Shown here: positions 59,771 through 64,000 of the stretch, in pieces
How the letters are laid out: each line of letters opens with the position of its first letter
Numbering within the stretch: position 1 is the stretch's first letter
Source of the DNA: Curtobacterium sp. MCLR17_036
GTDB taxonomy: Bacteria > Actinomycetota > Actinomycetes > Actinomycetales > Microbacteriaceae
Direction of reading: 5' to 3'
NCBI RefSeq assembly: GCF_003234445.2
Contig: NZ_CP126269.1
Coordinates: forward strand, 2,542,001 to 2,606,000
DNA length: 64,000 nucleotides
The notes under the pieces: model-generated
What the model was told of the DNA's origin: nothing
What the model saw: the letters and a program-made list of their open reading frames with translations, nothing else
Databases searched by the model: none
Program-made: the position numbers and the translations under genes

Positions 59771-60601
59771 CTACGACGCGGCGATCTCCTCGGCCCGCGC
59801 GATCGCGGCGCGGGAGGCGCGCAGGAACGTGTCGGACAGGTCGGCGTCCTGCAGGACGGCGACGGCGCGCTCGGTCGTGCCCTTCGGGCTCGTCACGGCA
59901 CGGCGCAGGTCGGCGGGTTCCCGCCCGGACCGTCCGAGCAGTTCGACGGCGCCGCGCATCGTGCCGCGCACCATGGTCGCGGCCTGCTCCGGCGTGAAGC
60001 CGAGGGCCTCGGCGGCCTGCTGCCACTGCTCGACGACCAGGAAGACGTAGGCGGGCCCCGACCCGGACACCGCGGACAGGGCGTCGAGCTGCGACTCCGG
60101 CACGGCGACGACCTCGCCGGACGCGGTGAAGACCGACGACGCGAGCGCGACGGCCGCGTCGTCGGCAGAGGCCCCCGCGCTGATGCCGGTGACGCCGAGA
60201 CCGACGCCGACGGGGGTGTTCGGCAGCGCCCGGACGACGCGCACGCCGGCGGGGACGAGCGCCTCCATGCTCGCCGTGGTCGTGCCGACGGCGACGCTCA
60301 CGACGACCGCGTCAGGGGCGAGGTCGGGCGCGACCTCGGCGAGCAGGTCGGCGATGCCGTACGGCTTCACGCCGAGCACGACGAGGGCCGCGCCACGGAC
60401 AGCGGCGCGGTTCGCGTCCGGGTCGGTGTCCGTCGCGACGGCGTGGAGCCCGCGCTCGCGGTGCGCGGCGGCCGACGCCTCGGACCGGGTGGTCAGCGTC
60501 ACGGTCGCCGGGTCGAGCCCGGCGGCGAGCAGGCCGTCGAGGACGGCCCCGGACATGGAGCCGACGCCGAGCATGGCGGTGCGGGGCAGGTCGATGGTCA
60601 T
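59771..60601 (-). CDS. proC: Pyrroline-5-carboxylate reductase
   Basis: 276 residues. NADPH site TAMLGVGSMSGAVLDGLL, VVLGVKPYGI, VRALPNTPVGVGLGVTGIS, and the dimer/active-site signature LDALSAVSGSGPAYVFLVVEQ. Last step of proline synthesis. ATG 60601 lies 7 nt after TAGGGT (60609-60614), leaderless. Divergent from the cation exporter. Confidence 0.95.
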   Translation of the reverse strand: MTIDLPRTAMLGVGSMSGAVLDGLLAAGLDPATVTLTTRSEASAAAHRERGLHAVATDTDPDANRAAVRGAALVVLGVKPYGIADLLAEVAPDLAPDAVVVSVAVGTTTASMEALVPAGVRVVRALPNTPVGVGLGVTGISAGASADDAAVALASSVFTASGEVVAVPESQLDALSAVSGSGPAYVFLVVEQWQQAAEALGFTPEQAATMVRGTMRGAVELLGRSGREPADLRRAVTSPKGTTERAVAVLQDADLSDTFLRASRAAIARAEEIAAS

Positions 60602-60666
60602 GCTGCCGACCCTACCGACCGCGCTCCCCTAGGATCGTCATCCAGAACCGGGAGAAGGGGACGGCC

Positions 60667-61623
60667 GTGAGCGCTTCTGGAGGCACGAGGGCGATCTTCG
60701 CCGCGCTCGGTGCGAACGTCGGCATCGCGATCGTGAAGTTCGTCGCCGCGGCGATCAGCGGCTCGGCCTCGATGCTCGCCGAGGGCGTGCACTCGCTCGC
60801 CGACTCCGCGAACCAGCTCCTGCTGCTGCTCGGCGGTCGTCGCGCCCGTCGCGCCGCCGACCAGGAGCACCCGTTCGGCTACGGGCGCGAGCGGTACGTG
60901 TACGCCTTCGTCGTGTCGATCATCCTGTTCTCGGTCGGCGGGGTGTTCTCGCTCTACGAGGGCATCGAGAAGCTCCGGCACCCGCACCCGCTCGACAACT
61001 GGTGGCTGCCGCTCGTGGTCCTCGTCATCGCGATCGGGCTCGAGGGCTTCTCGCTGCGCACCGCCCTGCGCGAGGCCCGCCCGCACAAGGGCACGCAGAG
61101 CTGGGTGCAGTTCGTGCGTCGGGCGAAGGCCCCGGAACTGCCGGTCGTCATGCTCGAGGACACCGCGGCCCTGCTCGGCCTGGTCTTCGCCCTGTTCGGC
61201 GTCGGCCTCACCGCACTCACCGGGGACGGGCTCTACGACGCCCTCGGCACGATCGCGATCGCGGTGCTGCTCATCGCGGTCGCCGTCGTCCTCGGCATCG
61301 AGACGAAGAGCCTGCTCGTCGGCGAGGGCGCGACGGCGGCCGACGCCGAGCGCATCCGCCACGCCGTGCTCGACGGCCCCGAGGTCGACTCGATCATCCA
61401 CATCAAGACCCTGTACCTCGGCCCCGACGAGCTCATGGTCGGCGTGAAGGTCGCGGTCGACGGCGACCGCCGCCTCGGCGACGTCGCGGCCGGCATCGAC
61501 GCCGTCGAGCAGCGCGTCCGTGCCGCCGTGCCGATCGCACGCGTGATCTACGTCGAGCCGGACGTGCTCCGGACCGGTCCGCAGCCGCCGACCGAGTCGA
61601 TCGTCATCCGCGCCGCCGACTGA
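60667..61623 (+). CDS. Cation diffusion facilitator transporter
   Basis: 318-residue CDF exporter with six helices. The metal site in helix 2 reads ASMLAEGVHSLADSANQ and in helix 5 VMLEDTAALLGL, with HPFGYGRERYVYAF between, and a C-terminal cytoplasmic domain follows. Likely exports Zn, Fe or Mn against protons. GTG 60667 has AAGGGG 6 nt upstream; -10 TAGGAT is at 60630-60635, giving a short leader. Confidence 0.93.
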   Translation: MSASGGTRAIFAALGANVGIAIVKFVAAAISGSASMLAEGVHSLADSANQLLLLLGGRRARRAADQEHPFGYGRERYVYAFVVSIILFSVGGVFSLYEGIEKLRHPHPLDNWWLPLVVLVIAIGLEGFSLRTALREARPHKGTQSWVQFVRRAKAPELPVVMLEDTAALLGLVFALFGVGLTALTGDGLYDALGTIAIAVLLIAVAVVLGIETKSLLVGEGATAADAERIRHAVLDGPEVDSIIHIKTLYLGPDELMVGVKVAVDGDRRLGDVAAGIDAVEQRVRAAVPIARVIYVEPDVLRTGPQPPTESIVIRAAD

Positions 61624-61672
61624 GGCCGACCCCGCCCGTTCGTCGTCGGTGTCACCGCGGATGCAGGACCCC

Positions 61673-62140
61673 TCAGCGTCGCTCGGCGAAGAACGCGTCG
61701 AGCAGTCCGGCGCACTCCCCCTCGAGAACACCCCCGACGACCTCGGACCGGTGCGGCAGCCGGCGGTCCCGCGCGACGTCGTAGACGCTGCCGCTCGCCC
61801 CGGCCTTCGGGTCCCACGCGCCGAACACGACGCGGGGCACCCGCGCCGCCAGGACCGCGCCGGCGCACATGACGCACGGCTCGAGGGTGACGACGAGCGT
61901 GTGGTCGGACAGGTGCCAGTCGCCGGTCGCCCGTGCCGCGGCCCGGAGTGCCAGCACCTCGGCGTGCGCGGTCGGGTCCTGCAGTGCCTCGCGCTCGTTC
62001 CGCCCGGTCGCCACGACCGCGCCGTCCCGGTCGAGGACGACCGCGCCGACGGGGACGTCACCGGTCGCCAGGCACGCCCTGGCCTCGTCGAGCGCCCGCT
62101 GCATGGCGGGGACGAACGGGCGGGCTGCTGGGGCTTCCAC
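61673..62140 (-). CDS. tadA: tRNA adenosine(34) deaminase
   Basis: 155 residues. The zinc site is HAEV plus PCVMC, with the catalytic Glu in [27 protein letters not shown] is TadA-like. It makes inosine in tRNA-Arg(ACG). GTG 62140 has AGGAG 5 nt upstream. Divergent from upp with a 40-nt gap. Confidence 0.93.
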   Translation of the reverse strand: MEAPAARPFVPAMQRALDEARACLATGDVPVGAVVLDRDGAVVATGRNEREALQDPTAHAEVLALRAAARATGDWHLSDHTLVVTLEPCVMCAGAVLAARVPRVVFGAWDPKAGASGSVYDVARDRRLPHRSEVVGGVLEGECAGLLDAFFAERR

Positions 62141-62180
62141 GGTCTCTCCTGGCGGTCGGCGGCACGGTAGGCTCGACCCT

Positions 62181-62816
62181 ATGCGAGTCCACGTCGCCGA
62201 CCACCCGCTCATCACCCACAAGCTCTCGGTGCTCCGCGACCGGACCACACCCTCCCCCACGTTCCGCGCCCTCACCGAGGAACTCGTCACGCTCCTGGCG
62301 TACGAGGCCACGCGCAACGTCCGGGTCACCGCGACGCCGATCGACACCCCGGTCGCCCACACGATGGGCGTCGCGATCGCGAAGCCGCGCCCGCTCGTCG
62401 TGCCGATCCTGCGCGCCGGCCTCGGCATGCTCGAGGGCATGGTCAAGCTGGTCCCGACGGCCGAGGTCGGCTTCCTCGGCATGGCGCGCAACGAGGAGAC
62501 CCTCGAGCCGCAGACCTACGCCGAGCGCCTGCCGGACGACCTGTCCGGTCGTCAGTGCTTCGTGCTCGACCCGATGCTCGCCACCGGTGGCACGCTCGCC
62601 GCGGCCATCGACTTCCTGTTCGCCCGCGGCGCGGAAGAGGTCACCTGCGTGTGCATCCTCGGCGCCCCGGAGGGCCTCGCGATGGTCGAAGAGGCGGTCG
62701 GTGACCGCAACGTCTCGATCGTGCTCGGCGCGCTCGACGAGAAGCTCGACGAGAACGGCTACATCGTGCCCGGTCTCGGCGACGCCGGCGACCGCCTCTA
62801 CGGTCTGGCCGAGTAG
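62181..62816 (+). CDS. upp: Uracil phosphoribosyltransferase
   Basis: 211 residues. [28 protein letters not shown], the flexible loop [14 protein letters not shown], and the PRPP-binding motif [13 protein letters not shown], ending with [14 protein letters not shown]. Salvages uracil to UMP. ATG 62181 lies 7 nt after TAGGCT (62168-62173), leaderless. Confidence 0.97.
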   Translation: MRVHVADHPLITHKLSVLRDRTTPSPTFRALTEELVTLLAYEATRNVRVTATPIDTPVAHTMGVAIAKPRPLVVPILRAGLGMLEGMVKLVPTAEVGFLGMARNEETLEPQTYAERLPDDLSGRQCFVLDPMLATGGTLAAAIDFLFARGAEEVTCVCILGAPEGLAMVEEAVGDRNVSIVLGALDEKLDENGYIVPGLGDAGDRLYGLAE

Positions 62817-62837
62817 GCGGTCGACCGTACCGACGAT

Positions 62838-62879
62838 CGACGGGAGGCCCGTGGCGACACCGCCACGGGCCTCCCGTCG
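62838..62879 (+). terminator. Terminator of upp
   Basis: 19-bp perfect stem (CGACGGGAGGCCCGTGGCG) with a 4-nt loop, 21 nt after the upp stop. Member of the GGGAGGC hairpin family. Confidence 0.8.
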
Positions 62880-62932
62880 TCCGTCAGGCCGGTCCGCCAC
62901 CTGCGCGCACAGCGGACCGTCCATCCGGACGG

Positions 62933-62962
62933 TTGACACCGCCTTGGTATACCGCCGATACT
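62933..62962 (+). promoter_or_regulatory. Near-consensus sigma-70-type promoter
   Basis: -35 TTGACA (62933-62938), 18-nt spacer, -10 GATACT (62957-62962), then 6 nt to an ATG. The best -35/-10 pair in the window. Confidence 0.75.
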
Positions 62963-62968
62963 CGTCGC

Positions 62969-63067
62969 ATGACTGCAACCGTGTCCACCCGCGTCCTCAC
63001 CGAGGCCCAGGGGACTGCCGGCATGATGATGCCGGTCGCCGTCATGCGTTGTCGAATGTGTGCCTGA
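62969..63067 (+). CDS. Candidate leader peptide, 32 residues, Met/Cys-rich end
   Basis: Leaderless ATG 6 nt after the -10. The 32-residue frame ends ...MRCRMCA and holds three consecutive Met codons mid-way (GMMMPVAV). Similar short peptides ending in Cys/Arg-rich segments act as attenuators for sulfur-related genes in actinobacteria. The next gene is a regulator, so it could sense amino acid (Met or Cys) supply. Not a recognised protein family. Confidence 0.55.
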   Translation: MTATVSTRVLTEAQGTAGMMMPVAVMRCRMCA

Positions 63068-63309
63068 TCGGTACCCGTTCCAGCCGGATCCCCCGCGACA
63101 CCATCCCCGTCGCGAGCGCGTGATCCCCGGGTGACCACATCGGTCGACGACGAGCACGTCGCGACGAGGTCCGTCACCCCTCCCCCCGGGTCCGCCCCGG
63201 TCCGCAGCAGGACCGCAGGGCTCGACGGCGTCAGCCGTACCCGGGTCGACGCATTCGACACCGGCCGCCGCGCCACCCGCGAACCGGCCACACCGCACGG
63301 AAGATCCCC
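63068..63309 (+). other. Spacer between leader ORF and winged-helix gene
   Basis: 242 nt with no convincing gene. If transcribed it is the 5' leader of the regulator and could hold attenuator structure; GC-rich potential stems are present, but none stands out with a T-run. Confidence 0.4.
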
Positions 63310-64000
63310 ATGTCGCTCACCATCGCCCAGCCCCGCCCCTCGCTCCGCTCCGCGGCGCCCGCCTCGACCGACCTCGGCACCGTCACGCCGATCCGCCCGC
63401 GCCCGGCGTCACCGGCAGCGGTCGCGGCCGCCGTCCCGACCAGTCCCGTCGTCGCCCCGCAGCGGAACCGGTCGCTGCCGGAGGGCACCGAGGCCCGCGG
63501 CTTCGCGCTGTACGTCGGCCTCGACGAAGCGAAGGCCGCCGCGGCCGGAACCACGCTCGCCGCGGTGGTCGAACAGCTCAAGGCGCTCACCGCGCAGCTC
63601 GTGCCCGGCGCCGAGACGTACGCCGCGGTGGCGGTCGCGGCCGAGCACTCCGGTGGCCGGGACGTCGACGTCGTCCGGCTCGCGCTGCAGGACCGCTCCG
63701 CCGTCGCCGCACGCAAGCAGGCCGACAAGCCCGAGCCCGAGGAGACCGGGGTCGTCATCGACATCTCGCGCAAGCGGGTCGCGCTCGACGGCGAGGTCGC
63801 TCCCCTGACCTACAAGGAGTTCGAGCTCCTGCAGTTCCTCGTCCTGCGCGAGGGCCAGACGGTCGAGCGTGCAGCCATCATCGAGGGCCTGTGGTCCGAC
63901 GGCGAGGACGAGACCCCGAACGAGCGCACGATCGACGTGCACGTCCGGCGACTCCGCTCGAAGCTCGGTGCGTTCGAGGAGATCGTGCGGACGGTCCGTG
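63310..64000 (+). CDS. Winged-helix DNA-binding protein, no receiver domain (3' end outside window)
   Basis: At least 230 residues, open at the window end. There is a Pro/Ala-rich N-terminus, a middle region with FALYVGLDEAKAAAAG and AAVAVAAEHSGGRDVDVVRLAL, then an OmpR/PhoB-type winged helix (LTYKEFELLQFLVLREGQTVERAAIIEGLW...ERTIDVHVRRLRSKLG). No phosphoreceiver domain is present. It is therefore a regulator not controlled by classical phosphorelay. ATG 63310 is the first start consistent with the frame. Confidence 0.82.
   Translation, partial: MSLTIAQPRPSLRSAAPASTDLGTVTPIRPRPASPAAVAAAVPTSPVVAPQRNRSLPEGTEARGFALYVGLDEAKAAAAGTTLAAVVEQLKALTAQLVPGAETYAAVAVAAEHSGGRDVDVVRLALQDRSAVAARKQADKPEPEETGVVIDISRKRVALDGEVAPLTYKEFELLQFLVLREGQTVERAAIIEGLWSDGEDETPNERTIDVHVRRLRSKLGAFEEIVRTVR

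Noticed and set aside
62969..63067. Toxin or small structural protein instead of a leader peptide
   Set aside because: No hydrophobic helix or partner gene; length and Met/Cys end fit a leader peptide better, though this remains unproven.

Overview
The window is about 64 kb of very GC-rich DNA with dense coding, short spacers and strong NNC/NNG third-position bias. Actinobacterial hallmarks include the bS22/HTH gene pair, a tRNA-Trp-secE-nusG-rplK-rplA block, a ResB/CcsB cytochrome c maturation operon, a full menaquinone cluster, an archaeal-type AspRS, and many promoters with a TANNNT box 6-8 nt from the start codon. Together these point to the family Microbacteriaceae, plausibly Curtobacterium or a close relative. 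That assignment is inference; no 16S gene is present. No insertion sequence, prophage or CRISPR array was seen.

Layout. 0-2.3 kb: an OmpR-type two-component system. 2.4-9.4 kb: a glycoconjugate locus. Two paralogous flippases with near-identical promoters flank a tightly overlapped operon (acyl-CoA dehydrogenase-like protein, PIG-L deacetylase fused to a NodS-like methyltransferase, GT2 glycosyltransferase), and a second glycosyltransferase is attached to the second flippase. This is the best candidate here for an undescribed pathway. 9.5-11.9 kb: a MacB/LolCDE-like ABC exporter. 11.9-19.7 kb: a sugar uptake and oxidation system (ABC importer, Gfo/Idh/MocA dehydrogenase, sugar phosphate isomerase) divergent from a ROK regulator, with a visible operator inside the promoter. 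19.8-21.1 kb: an orphan YqaJ-type nuclease and a Pr6Pr membrane protein. 21.1-24.1 kb: rplA, rplK, nusG, secE and tRNA-Trp. 24.2-32.7 kb: aminotransferase, murB, two MaoC-type dehydratases, three more tRNAs, an M23 peptidase, an inositol-phosphatase-family protein, YajQ and cardiolipin synthase.

33-46.6 kb is a menaquinone region: acyltransferase-like membrane protein, FprA-type reductase, polyprenyl synthase and menG on one strand; menF, preceded by seven 22-bp direct repeats; then menD, menA, menE, menB and menC. It is followed at 46.9-51.7 kb by histidine phosphatase, TlpA, CcdA, ResB and CcsB, so quinone synthesis and cytochrome c assembly are adjacent. 51.7-53.7 kb: a SulP transporter and a divergent MerR regulator sharing a perfect 30-bp palindrome. 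54.4-64 kb: AspRS, small redox and ribosomal proteins, Trk potassium uptake, proC, a CDF cation exporter, tadA, upp, a short Met/Cys-rich leader-peptide candidate with a near-consensus promoter, and the start of a receiver-less winged-helix regulator that runs off the end.

Start codons were chosen from promoter spacing, ribosome binding sites and overlaps. The many long antisense open frames that mirror these genes are treated as GC-bias shadows and omitted.
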